Assembly: GCA_020975725.1 (NCBI GenBank) | Contig: QXJR01000026.1 | Coordinates: 372,001-436,000, forward strand | DNA length: 64,000 nucleotides | Direction of reading: 5' to 3' | Origin: Picocystis sp. L7 | Lineage: Eukaryota; Chlorophyta; Picocystophyceae; Picocystales; Picocystaceae | Part shown: one piece after another, positions 19,466 to 29,561 of the stretch | Layout: every line of letters starts with the position of its first letter | Position numbering within the stretch: position 1 is the first letter of the stretch | Position numbers and translations under genes: made by a program | Notes under the pieces: model-generated | The model's database searches: none | Seen by the model: only the letters and a program-made list of their open reading frames with translations | Told to the model about the DNA's origin: nothing

Positions 19466-20365
19466 GTGAGAACCAAACGAGGATCCAGGGGGGTACCGGT
19501 CTTGCGCCATGCCACGGTACGGTTCGCGAGCTCGTCGCAAGTTGGAAGATCGCGCGCTGCAGCCCAAGTGATTCACTGTAAACGGGTGCTGCGAGACCGA
19601 CCGATCGCGAAGCTAACAGAGTTGGTGCGTGAACGCGCGGTCTCGTTGACGATCGGAAGAAAGCCAGATGCGAAAATATGCCCGTCCCTCCTCTCCTGCG
19701 ACTTTTCGAAGCTAGGAGAAGAGTCATGCCGTATGCTGCAATTGGGAGCGGATTGGTTACATGTAGATGTCATGGATGGACACATGGTCCCTAATCTTAC
19801 CCTTGGTCCACCTATTGTCAAGTCTTTACGGAGTGCAACAGATGGGTTTCTCGATTGCCACTTGATGGTGACGAACCCAGGAATGTGGTTGGAAGCCTTT
19901 GCTCATAGTGGAGCAAATCAAGTAACTTTCCATTTGGAATCCATTCTTGGGGATGAAGGTGCCAAGAGTGGCTCCAGTGTGAGAGATGAAAGGGTTGTGA
20001 CTGTCATTGAGAAGACAAAGTCTTTGGGAATGAGGTGCGGTATCGCATTGAAGCCAAAAACACCTATAGATTCTGTGGTACCGTATCTTGTTGGCAACAT
20101 CGCTGCAGACATGGTGCTTGTAATGACAGTGGAGCCAGGCTTCGGAGGGCAGCAGTTTATGCCTGAAACCATGGGAAAAGTAAGAGAGCTTAGGGATGCT
20201 TTTCCCACTTTGGATATACAGGTGGACGGCGGGTTATCAGATACAACAATTGATCAAGCTGCTTCTGCTGGAGCCAATGTCATCGTTGCTGGTAGTGCGA
20301 TTTTCGGTGCCAGTGATCCGGGATCTATGATAGAAAGGCTACGATCAGCAGTTGAGAGCGCATGA
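19466..20365 (+). CDS. RPE: Ribulose-phosphate 3-epimerase, cytosolic type
   Basis: Open frame of 299 residues; the enzyme proper begins near 19667 (KPDAKICPSLLSCDFSKLG). Motifs seen: HVDVMDGHMVPNLTLG, FLDCHLMVTNP, LVMTVEPGFGGQQFM and IQVDGGLSDTTI, with the metal-binding His and Asp residues of the TIM barrel in place. It converts ribulose-5-phosphate to xylulose-5-phosphate in the pentose phosphate and Calvin cycles. The sequence is of the cytosolic eukaryotic kind (DGHMVPNLTLG, DCHLMVTNP) rather than the plastid kind. The frame has no ATG before the core (19466 is GTG), so the initiator must come from an unresolved upstream exon, or the leader is spliced. The stop is 51 bp from that of the convergent MTHFR-like gene. 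Confidence 0.9.
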   Translation: MRTKRGSRGVPVLRHATVRFASSSQVGRSRAAAQVIHCKRVLRDRPIAKLTELVRERAVSLTIGRKPDAKICPSLLSCDFSKLGEESCRMLQLGADWLHVDVMDGHMVPNLTLGPPIVKSLRSATDGFLDCHLMVTNPGMWLEAFAHSGANQVTFHLESILGDEGAKSGSSVRDERVVTVIEKTKSLGMRCGIALKPKTPIDSVVPYLVGNIAADMVLVMTVEPGFGGQQFMPETMGKVRELRDAFPTLDIQVDGGLSDTTIDQAASAGANVIVAGSAIFGASDPGSMIERLRSAVESA

Positions 20366-20416
20366 GCATTTTCACGGTCTTTCCACACTTGTGGTTGCTA
20401 TCAAATGTGCATGTCA

Positions 20417-21295
20417 TTACAGCAACCCTTCTTCAATGAGTCTTTTGGTCTGGACTACCCCACCTTTATTGATTGGCATGACGTGAAAACCTGCAACGTG
20501 GGGCAAATCCCTGGCTTGCATCAGAAGCCTTTTGTTCCATTGGAAGATGGCATCCTTGCCTTTCGTTTCCACTTCGATCCCAAATTTGAGAACAAGATCC
20601 TTAGATTCAGACAAATGATGGATTTGTGTAAGTTTTGTCCAAAAATCAAGCGTTTCCACTGATCCTACAATGGGAAGCCCAACAATTATCTTAATGCCAG
20701 AATCTGTGCCAATCAAACCACGGTGGAGTGAAGAATACCACCACTGCTCAAATTTACCCCACAGAATAGGCGGTTGTGTCACGATTGCTTCCGCTCCTGC
20801 CTGGATCTTACGTTCTAATCGTTCTGGTCCATCCACCAATGGGTTCTCAACCCCCCAGATAGCGGTACTTCTATCAATGTACCCATTTTGCCTAAGCTTG
20901 GTAGCAGTTGAAATCATCTCAAAGCTGTCTAGTAAATTGGACCCCATCAGGGGTCGTGCAACATCCCTCATCTTGTGGCCGCCAGACACAAGCAGTAAAG
21001 CTTGCGCAGATGTATGCTTGTCTGTTGGACTCGCAGCATCACAGATGATTTGTGCCACTTTCTTCCTTGACCGTACCTGTCATATCACACTCAGCTCGTT
21101 AGAAAGCGCCGGAAGTGCATCAAAAGAAGCCAGTCAATCGACACCAGACCCTGGCAAGACTCACCTGTGCTGCAATGGTTCTAATCGGTCTTCCCATTAG
21201 TAAGAAATCGTGCTCCTGAAAGTCTTTCTTCGTCTTCCCGGCGTTTTTGATAAGTTTGACAGGGTTTGAGATAGGTGGTATATCAGGATAGACAA
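20417..21295 (-). CDS. Methylenetetrahydrofolate reductase-like TIM-barrel protein, multi-exon
   Basis: The last exon, 20417-21076 (219 codons), follows an 88-bp intron (21077-21164, GTGAGT...GACAG) and an exon ending at 21165 (LLMGRPIRTIAAQ). The earlier part starts near 21295 and continues upstream, probably into the open frame at 21315-21599; that junction is not resolved. MetF-like features are ALLLVSGG, a WGVENP turn, IQAGAEAIVTQPPILWGKFE and IIVGLPIVGSVETLDFW. Enzymes of this fold reduce methylene-THF using FAD, or are uncharacterised relatives. The match is to the general fold, so the exact reaction is uncertain. The gene is convergent with RPE. Confidence 0.68.
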
Positions 21296-22073
21296 CTTGG
21301 AATGCACAGCATTGTCAGGCCTCCTCTTGCAACTTGGCGAAATCAACGCAGGTAGCGGGCGCACGGAAATTTCGCGTACCCCCTTGAAACGTTGGATTCC
21401 CCAGCAACGTCGCGTCGGCCTTGCATCTTTCCAGCGTGTGCACAAACTTTGAACTTGCGAGCAGTTCTCCAACTGTTACTTTTGCAGTGCCCGGCATCAT
21501 GATGACGTTATCGTGAGCCTTTGGAAGGACGAAAGTGGCCCGTCGCTGCCCGACTCGCAGCGGTTTGAGGAATGCTTGCCCTCGAACAGCTCTGGGCAAA
21601 TGGGGTGAAGATAAATCATTCCTCGATCTTGCACCTATCGAACAGGAACAATGGCCATGCCTTTTCCCTTGCGTGAGTGCAAACGTTTTGAGCTTTCATT
21701 AAAAATGCATTCATGGCAACTATGACAACTGGGAATCGATGCATGTGCAGGTTCATTCGTGAGAAATGCGATCAGCAGGAGATTGGCAAGTTCAGTTGGC
21801 CAACCATGCACTTGATGCCCCGATGAATCGCACTCTGCAAACAAAGAGAGATGTGAGTCCTTGTCAAAGAGACTGCTTGCCCATTCAGCGTGCTTCTGGT
21901 TTGAACGAAGGACCTAAACTCCTGATCTGGTTCAACCATTTTTGAGTTGCAGCCCGACACCCAATGAAAACAACACAATCAACACACACATGTCAATGAG
22001 TCCTGCTGCATCAAATTGATGGCCAGATTCAACTTCCAAGCTTGCAGCGATCTCGCACTGGGTGCTTGGATGT
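21296..22073. other. 5' part of the MTHFR-like gene and MCAT 3' flank
   Basis: 21315-21599 on minus holds an open frame (VTVGELLASSKFVHTLE and following) that probably contributes the N terminus of the MTHFR-like gene. From 21600 to 22073 only short AT-rich frames occur. No further gene recognised. Confidence 0.4.
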
Positions 22074-23141
22074 TCAAGCTTCAACGTTGGTCACGGGGGA
22101 TTTCCTGTCTACCCTCTTCATGATTCCAGCGATGACCTTGCCCGGGCCAATCTCATAACTCTCTTCAAGTCCACTGGCAATGAGAAGCTGAAGTGTCCTT
22201 TCCCACTGAACAGGAGAAACAATTTGCTTTGCTAAGGTGTCCCTTATATCGTTTGGGTCCATGTGTGCCTTAACATCCACATTGCTTACTACAGGGATCC
22301 TAGGCGAAACGATCGGCGTCTCTGCTAGGATTTCTTTCAGCTTATCTACTGCAGGGTTCATGAAAGACGTGTGAAATGCACCTGCGACTGCAAGCCTTAC
22401 AGTCATACGAGCCTTAAAGTCTGGTTTGGCCTTTGCTTCCACGGCCTCGATGGCTTCGATGGACCCACTGACTGCGTAGTTTCCTTTGCAAAGATAGTTT
22501 GCAATCTGCACCAGCTGTCCACTTTCATCAGTAGCAGCTTTACAAAGTTCTTCACACTTTTGTGCATCCAGTCCAATGACGCTCACCATGCCACTTCGGG
22601 CTGCTTCTGCAGCTTCTTGCATTGCTTCTCCCCGTGCTTGCACCAATCGCAGCCCATCTTCGAAGCCAATGGCCCCTGCAAAGACCAATGCGGTGTATTC
22701 TCCGAGGGAGAGTCCAGCGGCAACGTTGACACCATCCATGATTTTTTTCCCTTCCTCATCGCTGGAGAGTTTTTTCAGGGCGGCCAGTGAAGCGACGTAG
22801 ATGGCAGGTTGGCTGACGGCGGTAGTGTTGAGTTTTTCCCCGGGTCCTTCGGCGCAGACTTGGAGGAGGTCGTATCCGAGAACTTCGCTGGCTTGTTCGA
22901 ACATTAGCTTTGCGGCGGGCACTTCCTTGGCGAGCACTTCTGCCATTCCCACGTACTGCGCTCCTTGTCCTGGGAAGAGGAAGGCTCTTTTCGGTGTTGG
23001 AAAGGCGGCGTCCCAACTGTCGGTATGCGGCGCAGCGCTGGTGGCAGCCGCTTTCATCCTCTCGCATCGCACTCGCCATGTTTGGTTGGTTGCTGACACC
23101 TTCGCGGCTGCAGCTGCGTTACGGTTGGACAGTCCACGCAT
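22074..23141 (-). CDS. MCAT: Malonyl-CoA:acyl-carrier-protein transacylase, plastid
   Basis: 355 residues in a single exon. GQGAQ (58-62), the nucleophile Ser145 in GLSLGEYTAL, and His257 in GAFHTSFM form the standard acyltransferase active site; VSPVQWERTL is also typical. The enzyme moves malonyl from CoA to ACP and so feeds type II fatty acid synthesis, which in plants and algae is in the plastid. The first 45 residues are Ala/Arg/Ser/Asn-rich with no early acid residues, as in transit peptides. A cluster of GC palindromes lies 330-460 bp upstream of the start. Together with the desaturase this is the second lipid gene in the window; they are 16 kb apart and not an operon. Confidence 0.95.
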   Translation of the reverse strand: MRGLSNRNAAAAAKVSATNQTWRVRCERMKAAATSAAPHTDSWDAAFPTPKRAFLFPGQGAQYVGMAEVLAKEVPAAKLMFEQASEVLGYDLLQVCAEGPGEKLNTTAVSQPAIYVASLAALKKLSSDEEGKKIMDGVNVAAGLSLGEYTALVFAGAIGFEDGLRLVQARGEAMQEAAEAARSGMVSVIGLDAQKCEELCKAATDESGQLVQIANYLCKGNYAVSGSIEAIEAVEAKAKPDFKARMTVRLAVAGAFHTSFMNPAVDKLKEILAETPIVSPRIPVVSNVDVKAHMDPNDIRDTLAKQIVSPVQWERTLQLLIASGLEESYEIGPGKVIAGIMKRVDRKSPVTNVEA

Positions 23142-25266
23142 GGTCTCGTGTGTGTGGCGACCACCGTAGGAACTGCGAGTGGGTGTCTCGTCGATGGGAT
23201 CGATCGTTCACGATGGGTAGGGTGGATTGGGGTCCCTGGATGGGGGGGGTTGGCAACCCACCCCACCCCGGTCTCCCTCCCTGACCGACCCGATGGGGGA
23301 GAAGGGGATGCCGATCTGGAACGAACCCACCCCCCCATCCCACTTGACCCCACAAGTCCAGGGGATCGGATCCATCGACCCGGAAAAGGAACGGTCGAGC
23401 GATGGTAGATCGATCGATCGATCGGGGAGGGGGTTCTCCGACTTTCACCACCCCGGATTCACCCTTTCGATTGGGAATCACCACCCCGGGAGGGTGGTGA
23501 TTTCCGGGGATGCGGTTCTCCCTCCACCCGGTTTCGTCTCTGTTTCTCACTCGTGGGGAAAGGGGATCGAGAATTCCCCGGAATTTACCACCCTATCGGG
23601 GTGGCAAAAAGAACGACGTGGGGAACGACGCGCGATGCCATGATCACGACTTCCGTGAGAACGAAACCCGCGTGCTCGTTCGTGCGCAAACGCGGAGAGA
23701 CGTTGGACGCCTCTAGAACGACACACGAAGAGCACAAAATACCTTTTCCCTTGGAAGTTGGAAGATCCAAACCCACACATGAGAGGGTTCTCGGTGAGTT
23801 CAATTTGGAGAGAGAATTGCGCCAAAGTATCCTTGTGTGCACAAGAAAGCGCTGCAAGTCCCAAACAAGCAATTTTCTAGTTTATCTCTATTGTAGGCAA
23901 GAGCTAGTTTCTTCTCAACAACAAGAGGCCTGACAACGGTCACATTCCGCTCATAATTTGCTTCCGTTTCAGAAACTAGCGGAAAATTCGACGCCCCTAG
24001 CATAATATTGCGAGAAGCATGGCACCAATGGTCAAAAAGTGATATAACCTCTTTAAGCGCCCATGGAGGCTCTTCCAACCGAGTGAGATTGGCCAGAAGA
24101 AAGCCCGTGAGCGCTTGAAACGCTGCAAAAGTTCATGCTTGCTTTCCAAGAAAAAGAGCCCCGGAATGCTTGGAAAGAGGATGGGACATTTGAGGAGTAT
24201 GAGGCAATGTTCGACGCAATCAAGGGCCAATTCCAGTTCAATTCAAAGACCAATTTGAAGTGGCGTTATGGTGAATTATCGTGGAAACAATCTTGGGTTT
24301 GAAATACAACAATGAGCGGTCTTCATGACGATCGCTCTTCCCCTTCCTCTTCCTTGCATTTCGTTAGCTCCATTCCAAGGGTTATGTTCTGTCAATAGGC
24401 ACGTCTCGAAAGACAAGGAGTGTATCTTTGGTGCCTTGAATCTCCACATTTTTGTTCAATTTCCTATCCTTGGGCGCCACCCTCCTCCCGTCTCGAAATC
24501 TCTTTCTCCCGGCAACGCCCATTCCATGGTCATCCCGCACGTGATCGACCGATGTGTTGCTTGCACTGCAACCGGCGACACAAAAGGACGCATTTCGTCC
24601 CATTGTTCGAGTACCCCATGACCGGTCAAGTGGAACCAGTGCACCCTAGCACTTACAAGGACAAAAACGGTGCTTTTACCGGCATCCTATATCCTATCCG
24701 AAGGGGGTGAAGACTCCGTTCGAATCGAGGGGATGGTCCAGTCAAGGCCCGGGATAGACTTGGATTTGTTTGGGGGTGGTACCGGGGTGGTAATTTCCGG
24801 TGAAGAAGGGATCCTCGCCCCATGCTGGACCGCCTCTCGCGTACGGGTACGGGTACCTCCATCGCCTTTGGCGACGACACGTCGAAACGGTCCCACCACG
24901 GCCTCGAAATTCGCAAGGTACGTGCACGCATCGCTTCCTTCTTGGAACGGACGGACGTATCCGACGCGAGGGTTCCGAAGGCCGCTCCTACGTGCGCGCG
25001 TGGGAGCGTGGAAAAGCGAACCCAGGACCGATCCGTCCCCGGGAACGGAAGGACGTGTCGTGCAGGAAGGAACGGGATGCGGTTCCACCCCCATCCACGC
25101 CTTGGCGCACGGTCATGCCTCCTTCTTCTGCGAATCCACGTTTCCCAAGACCACGCCTACGTCCGTGGTGTGGATCGAATCCCAAGGCACCCATCGCGTC
25201 TGTGATTCCCACCCTTTCCTCCCCACCACCGGGACCACTCCCACCCGCCTCGTGGAACGAACGAAG
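23142..25266. other. Intergenic between MCAT and P5CR
   Basis: 23142-23650 is GC-rich with palindromes and a GATC tandem run near 23408-23424. 23650-24650 is AT-richer. One plus frame, about 24112-24301, reads like protein (EEYEAMFDAIKGQFQFNSKT) but has no recognisable family and only one Met; it may be a gene fragment. 24700-25266 is GC-rich and open in the P5CR frame, but is not like any known P5CR leader. Confidence 0.4.
23476..23604. repeat. Cluster of GC-rich inverted repeats upstream of MCAT
   Basis: AATCACCACCC (23476-23486) and its exact reverse complement GGGTGGTGATT (23492-23502) form an 11-bp stem with a 5-base loop. A second, smaller one is CCACCC (23588-23593) with GGGTGG (23599-23604). 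The word GGGTGGTGATTTCCGG (23492-23507) recurs with one change at 24785-24800 ahead of P5CR. These could be protein-binding sites or hairpins; the function is not known. Confidence 0.55.
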
Positions 25267-26361
25267 ATGGAAACAAACGCGTGTTCGATCCATCGCGTCC
25301 GATCCAGCCACATGCAGGTCGCCACGGGAACGACCATCCGGACCCTCGAAAAGAAGGCCATCGTCCCAACAGACACGCGTGGAAGCGTCCATGCACACGC
25401 GAAAGGGACGCGAGGAACGCACCGACGAAACCGTCGTGTTCGACCCAACTGCACGTCGTCCGTTCGATATCCGGCGCCAAGGAAACATGCAATCCAACGC
25501 GTCCGATCCTCCGCACGCGAAGGATCGAGGGAAACGACGGAAGAGGTCAACATTGGATTCATCGGGGGAGGACAAATGACGGAGGCCATCGTGCGAGCGT
25601 TCCTCGCGACCCAGTGCATCCCCGCCGTGAACGTGTGGGTGCACGATCGGAACGAAAACAGAAGAGAAGTCTTCCGAAAGATGGGCGTCAACATACCCCA
25701 AGGCGGCACTTCGGAACTGGCGAAAACATGCGATGCCATCGTGCTGTCCATCAAACCGCAGAAAGCAATGGTGGCAATGAAGGAATTGGAGGGACTGGTC
25801 GACCAGACCAAAATTCTCTACTCGGTGGTTGCAGGCCTCACCATCGAGAAAATGCAAACCCAGTTCCCAACCGCGAGGGTCGTGCGTCTCATGCCCAACA
25901 CCCCGGTCTCCGTCAGGTGTGGGGTGGTCGGGTTTTCCGTCGGCGACTCGGCGAAGGAAGCAGACTTGTCCTTGACCCACGCGTTGTTCTCAGCTGCCGG
26001 GATGGCCGTGCAAGTGCAAGAGTATCAGCTCGATGCGCTGACGGGAGTCTCCGGGTCCGGGCCTGCCTACATGTTCCTGGCATTGGAAGCGATGGCGGAC
26101 GGTGGGGTAGCGGCGGGGCTGCCGAGAGCCCTGGCCATAAGAATTGCAGCTCAGACCATGAAGGGCGCCGCCGAGATGGTGCTCCAGGAGAACGGATCCG
26201 AGCCGATCACCCACCCGGCAATTTTGAAAGACAGGGTCGCATCGCCCGCTGGTACCACCATCGAAGGTATCACTACTCTCGAGAAACACGGGTTCCGATC
26301 CACCCTCATCGAGGCTGTCAAAGCCGCTGCAGCAAGGTCTCGTGCGCTCGGAGGCGATTGA
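25267..26361 (+). CDS. P5CR: Pyrroline-5-carboxylate reductase
   Basis: The enzyme core runs from about 25546 (VNIGFIGGGQMTEAIVRAFL) to 26361, about 271 residues, the normal family length. It has an N-terminal Rossmann fold with GFIGGGQM, then VVRLMPNTPVSVRCGVVGF, GVSGSGPAYMFLALEAMADG and the C-terminal LKDRVASPAGTTIEG signature. It reduces pyrroline-5-carboxylate to proline with NAD(P)H. The frame stays open upstream to 24670, but that part is an Arg/Thr/Pro-rich, GC-driven string; starts at 25267 or 25312 would give a leader of 78-93 residues, perhaps a transit peptide. I chose 25267 as an upper bound; the real start is uncertain. It is tail-to-tail with the Rieske gene, 152 bp apart. Confidence 0.9.
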   Translation: METNACSIHRVRSSHMQVATGTTIRTLEKKAIVPTDTRGSVHAHAKGTRGTHRRNRRVRPNCTSSVRYPAPRKHAIQRVRSSAREGSRETTEEVNIGFIGGGQMTEAIVRAFLATQCIPAVNVWVHDRNENRREVFRKMGVNIPQGGTSELAKTCDAIVLSIKPQKAMVAMKELEGLVDQTKILYSVVAGLTIEKMQTQFPTARVVRLMPNTPVSVRCGVVGFSVGDSAKEADLSLTHALFSAAGMAVQVQEYQLDALTGVSGSGPAYMFLALEAMADGGVAAGLPRALAIRIAAQTMKGAAEMVLQENGSEPITHPAILKDRVASPAGTTIEGITTLEKHGFRSTLIEAVKAAAARSRALGGD

Positions 26362-26513
26362 CCATCGCCAGGGAAGGATACAAGCTCAGGGATCATCATG
26401 TCCTCCTTCTATGTCGAGGGCAGTGCAAGATGGGAAGCACCGACGATTTTTTTGACATGAATCTGTTATACAAAAACTGCGATCCTGCGAAGCAAGCATA
26501 CCTTACAAAGCAA

Positions 26514-27142
26514 TCATCCTATTAACACTTTTTCCTCTTCGAGGAACTTGTATTCGGGAACTTCCAGGTTAAGCGGCGCGGGTCCCTTCCTGATGCGTCC
26601 CGACACGTCGTAGTGGCTTCCATGGCAAGGGCAAAACCAGCCGTGGTAGTCTCCAGCATTGGATATGGGGACGCATCCCAGATGCGTGCACACACCCACG
26701 ACCACCAACCATTCCGGGTTTTGGGCGCGGACGGCATCCGGCTCTGGGTCTCGCAACGAGGCTGCATCCACGGACTGTGCAGAACTGATCTCGTTCTCTG
26801 TTCGATGCTTAATGAACACGGGCTTACCCCTCCACTTCACTGTGATGGTCTGACCTTTCTCTATTGCCGAGAGATCCACTTCCAAGGATGCCATCGCCAG
26901 CACATCCTTTGCGGCTGTCATGCTCAAGACAAACTTCAACACGGCGAGGCGTATGACGGAGGCGTAGATGAAACGTCCACCGGTAAGGACAAAATATGTG
27001 AAGGCACGCTTGCTAGGGTCGCCCGGTGTGAACCTTTCGTGGTTGGATTCGTCGTACGATATCTCTGGAGTTGGGTTCTTCACGGTCTGCTCTACCGCAG
27101 TCGTGGTGGAAGTTCCAGTCGCGACGTCCGAGGTTGTTATTC
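26514..27142 (-). CDS. RIP1: Mitochondrial Rieske iron-sulfur protein of complex III (last exon)
   Basis: This exon encodes about 208 residues and opens after a TTTGCAG acceptor at 27143. A single membrane anchor lies before [17 protein letters not shown], the hinge region. The [2Fe-2S] ligands are in CTHLGC and CPCHGSHYD, and [22 protein letters not shown] and the Asp/Pro-rich [10 protein letters not shown] are of the mitochondrial bc1 type, not the plastid PetC type. The protein passes electrons from ubiquinol to cytochrome c1 in the inner mitochondrial membrane. The mitochondrial presequence must be in an upstream exon in the GC-rich stretch to the right; a candidate begins MARLERTSRTSRERPVGFLD (near 27284), but its junction would need a 36-bp intron, so I leave it open. 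Confidence 0.93.
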
Positions 27143-28220
27143 CTGCAAATCAGAGGCACCGCGTCAGCCACGGTTTACGCGTCACGTTCGGATTCTGCTT
27201 CGAGAGGACGGTTGCGAGAGGGCGGTCGAGAAACCCTACAGGCCTTTCCCTCGACGTCCGGGAGGTCCTCTCCAGTCGTGCCATGACCTCGCGCACGGGC
27301 CTTCCAAAGCGGCACGAGACGAATCCACACGTCCTTCCGTTCGGCAGGATCGCCTCGACCCACGGAATCGCAACGCGTGACGTTTTGGGAACGTTCTTGG
27401 GCGGGCGGCGTACCTCTGACTCCCCACGGGAGGAGGGACCTTTCCTGCGTCCTGTCCACGGAGGGGTGCATTTTACGCGCTTGAAAGGCCAATGCAGGGG
27501 TTTGTGTCCATGCTTTGGTGTTCCCTCCTCCTTGAACGACCTCCAACACGCGTGGGACGAGAGTAGCGGCCCTTCGGCTGCGTTGCCAAGCCATGGTGGT
27601 GGGATTCGGGTGCGTTCGAAGGGGAGGGGTCTGGTGCTCGTGGATCGATCCGTTCGGGATGGGATTCCCACCCTACCCTTTCTTTCTTTTCGGAGGAAGG
27701 GTTAGACCCAACCCACCGATCGACGTGGGTCCACCACGAGGGGAACCGAAGCACTGGGATGGAGATCGAGCACCTCGTCCCACCTGCACCCATCGGTTTT
27801 CTCCCCAACCCGGTCCGACCGGACCCCCACCCTGCCCCGAATGGGATCGGAACCGGACACCCATCGACGATCCCAAACCCACGCGGGTTCGAAGGAACCA
27901 CCCAACCCGGGTGGGTGCGAACCCATGGAACCCCCACCCGATCCCGACCAACCAACCAACCAACCAACCACCGTCAGAAACTTTCCAAGGTGGACCCGTA
28001 GGAACGGAACGGAACGAATCGGCATCGCGAAGAGGAGAATCGGGAAAACCAAGAGGGGAAGACGGGTCGAACGAAGCAATCGGAGATTCCCACCGGAAGA
28101 ACGGGTCCGCTCCGAACGCCCACGCCACATCGAACGAAACAGAGTGCGTGATCGGAACGACTCGACACGCAACCGCGGAGAGGAAACCACGCAGACGTCG
28201 CAAACCTCTTCGCGATCGCC
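27143..28220. promoter_or_regulatory. GC-rich region shared by Rieske 5' exon and AMMECR1 promoter
   Basis: Head-to-head genes share this 1.1-kb CpG-rich stretch. It contains many pyrimidine/purine runs and overlapping open frames on both strands (for example minus 27673-28332) that match nothing. The Rieske presequence exon probably lies in its left third. A run of AACC repeats stands at 27949-27970. Confidence 0.45.
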
Positions 28221-28892
28221 ATGACGGACAGTGCCCGAGAAATCGAGGCGTCCCTGGAACATTGTTTACATTGCTTTCATACGTTGAAGACCAACCTGGA
28301 CGGGCGTGAAATTCTCGCCGATCCACCGCCATTCTGCAATCATTGGTGTCCCTTGTTTGTCACCTGGACCAAGCGAGTGCCCGGCGGAGAAGATATGCTG
28401 CGTGGGTGTATCGGTACGTTGGAGCCCAAGTTTGTTCATACCGCACTCCCCGAATACGCAGTGATAAGTGCTTTGAAAGATCGAAGGTTCAAGCCGATTT
28501 CGCAAACAGAGCTGCAGCATCTGACCTGCACGGTGTCCCTGTTGAAAGAATTCGAGGAAGCCTCGCACTACCTGGACTGGGAGATCGGTGTACACGGCAT
28601 CATCATCGAATTCCGCGATGCTGACGGGAGGAATTACAGCGCAACGTACCTGCCAGAAATTGCAGAAGAACAAAAGTGGAACAAAGAAGAATGCATTGAG
28701 TCGCTTGTGAGGAAGTCTGGGTATCAAGGGCACGTGACGACCGAACTGAAACTGTCCCTCAAAACAACCCGATACCAATCGACGCTTTGCTCGATGACAT
28801 ACAGGGAATACGAAATGACACTGAGGACATCCACGAGAGCTGGTGAACAACTCGATGGAGCAAATGGCACATGTCAATATTCAGCAAGCTGA
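28221..28892 (+). CDS. AMMECR1: AMMECR1-domain protein
   Basis: 223 residues, single exon, ATG at 28221. The AMMECR1 domain covers most of the protein: FVTWTKRVPGGEDMLRGCIG contains the invariant LRGCIGT, followed by ALKDRRFKPISQTEL, VHGIIIEFRDADGRNYSATY and WNKEECIESLVRKSGY. The domain is found in nearly all eukaryotes, archaea and many bacteria; its biochemical role is unsettled. The conserved Cys and Arg of LRGCIG suggest an enzyme. The last 30 residues after TYREYEMTL are a Ser/Thr-rich tail. Divergent from the Rieske gene. Confidence 0.95.
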   Translation: MTDSAREIEASLEHCLHCFHTLKTNLDGREILADPPPFCNHWCPLFVTWTKRVPGGEDMLRGCIGTLEPKFVHTALPEYAVISALKDRRFKPISQTELQHLTCTVSLLKEFEEASHYLDWEIGVHGIIIEFRDADGRNYSATYLPEIAEEQKWNKEECIESLVRKSGYQGHVTTELKLSLKTTRYQSTLCSMTYREYEMTLRTSTRAGEQLDGANGTCQYSAS

Positions 28893-29561
28893 AGAGAGAA
28901 CGCTGTGCACTTGATATGATCAGCGATGGAAGGGTCAAGTCAGCCAGGGGCCCAGTTCACGGCCCTATGCGTATCTCAGACAAAACATTGGTAATTGGCA
29001 GGCACTCGTTGCCCAAGCTCTCGCGGTGCTCAGGGCCCATTCACATGGGCCCTTGCATCATTGCCGTACAGAAGCATGCAAGGGAAGAGCGTTGACCTCG
29101 CCATGGCTTCAAGGTTTCTGGTGATACAGTACGTGGAAGGCTTGTTTGGAAGTCTTATGCCCATTGACCGTCGTTTGTGATGCTTGCAAGCAGGCCATGG
29201 CAATAGTGGAGCTGAACCAGGTATCATGGTATCCTGAGGTGCTGCATGTTCCGCTGCCGTGTCTTGAAAGCCCGCTGTCGTAGCTGTCCAGCAAACATTC
29301 TTCATCCGAAGTCGAACTGAAAAGGTCGTCCAGCTTAGGTTTGGGACCGGAAGGGTGCAAGCCACCGGGTGACCGTCAAGCTTGTTTGTACCATTAGAGG
29401 ATATGGTACGGATCATAGAACGATGTGCCGATTTATACGGATTTTGACTCACCGCGTTCAATTTAAACGACCAAATGTTCATCAATGTTACCAAGCGTGG
29501 GTATCTTTTGAAAAAAAACTTAGCACTCGCTTGAGGACTACCAAGGCTGCTTGATCCATAG
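28893..29561. other. Downstream of AMMECR1: unassigned frames
   Basis: A minus-strand frame at 29109-29360 reads KPKLDDLFSSTSDEECLLDS and onward and looks coding-like; a possible partner exon lies at 29424-29620, with a GTGAGT donor at its end. This conflicts with the plus-strand coding-like segment at 29562-29854, so at most one of the two is right. No family recognised. Confidence 0.3.

Noticed and set aside
24670-25266. Very long N-terminal extension of P5CR in the same frame
   Set aside because: P5CR is about 270 residues; the extra part is a composition-driven string without transit-peptide character over its first half.
13567-26361. Bacterial origin of the contig because of rsmI, metF-like, fabD and proC genes
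   Set aside because: The genes are scattered on both strands without operons, carry leaders or introns, and lie among clearly eukaryotic genes.
27143-27290. 36-bp intron joining a candidate presequence exon to the Rieske exon
   Set aside because: Frame and branch-like sequence fit, but the length is far below the other introns seen here; left unresolved.
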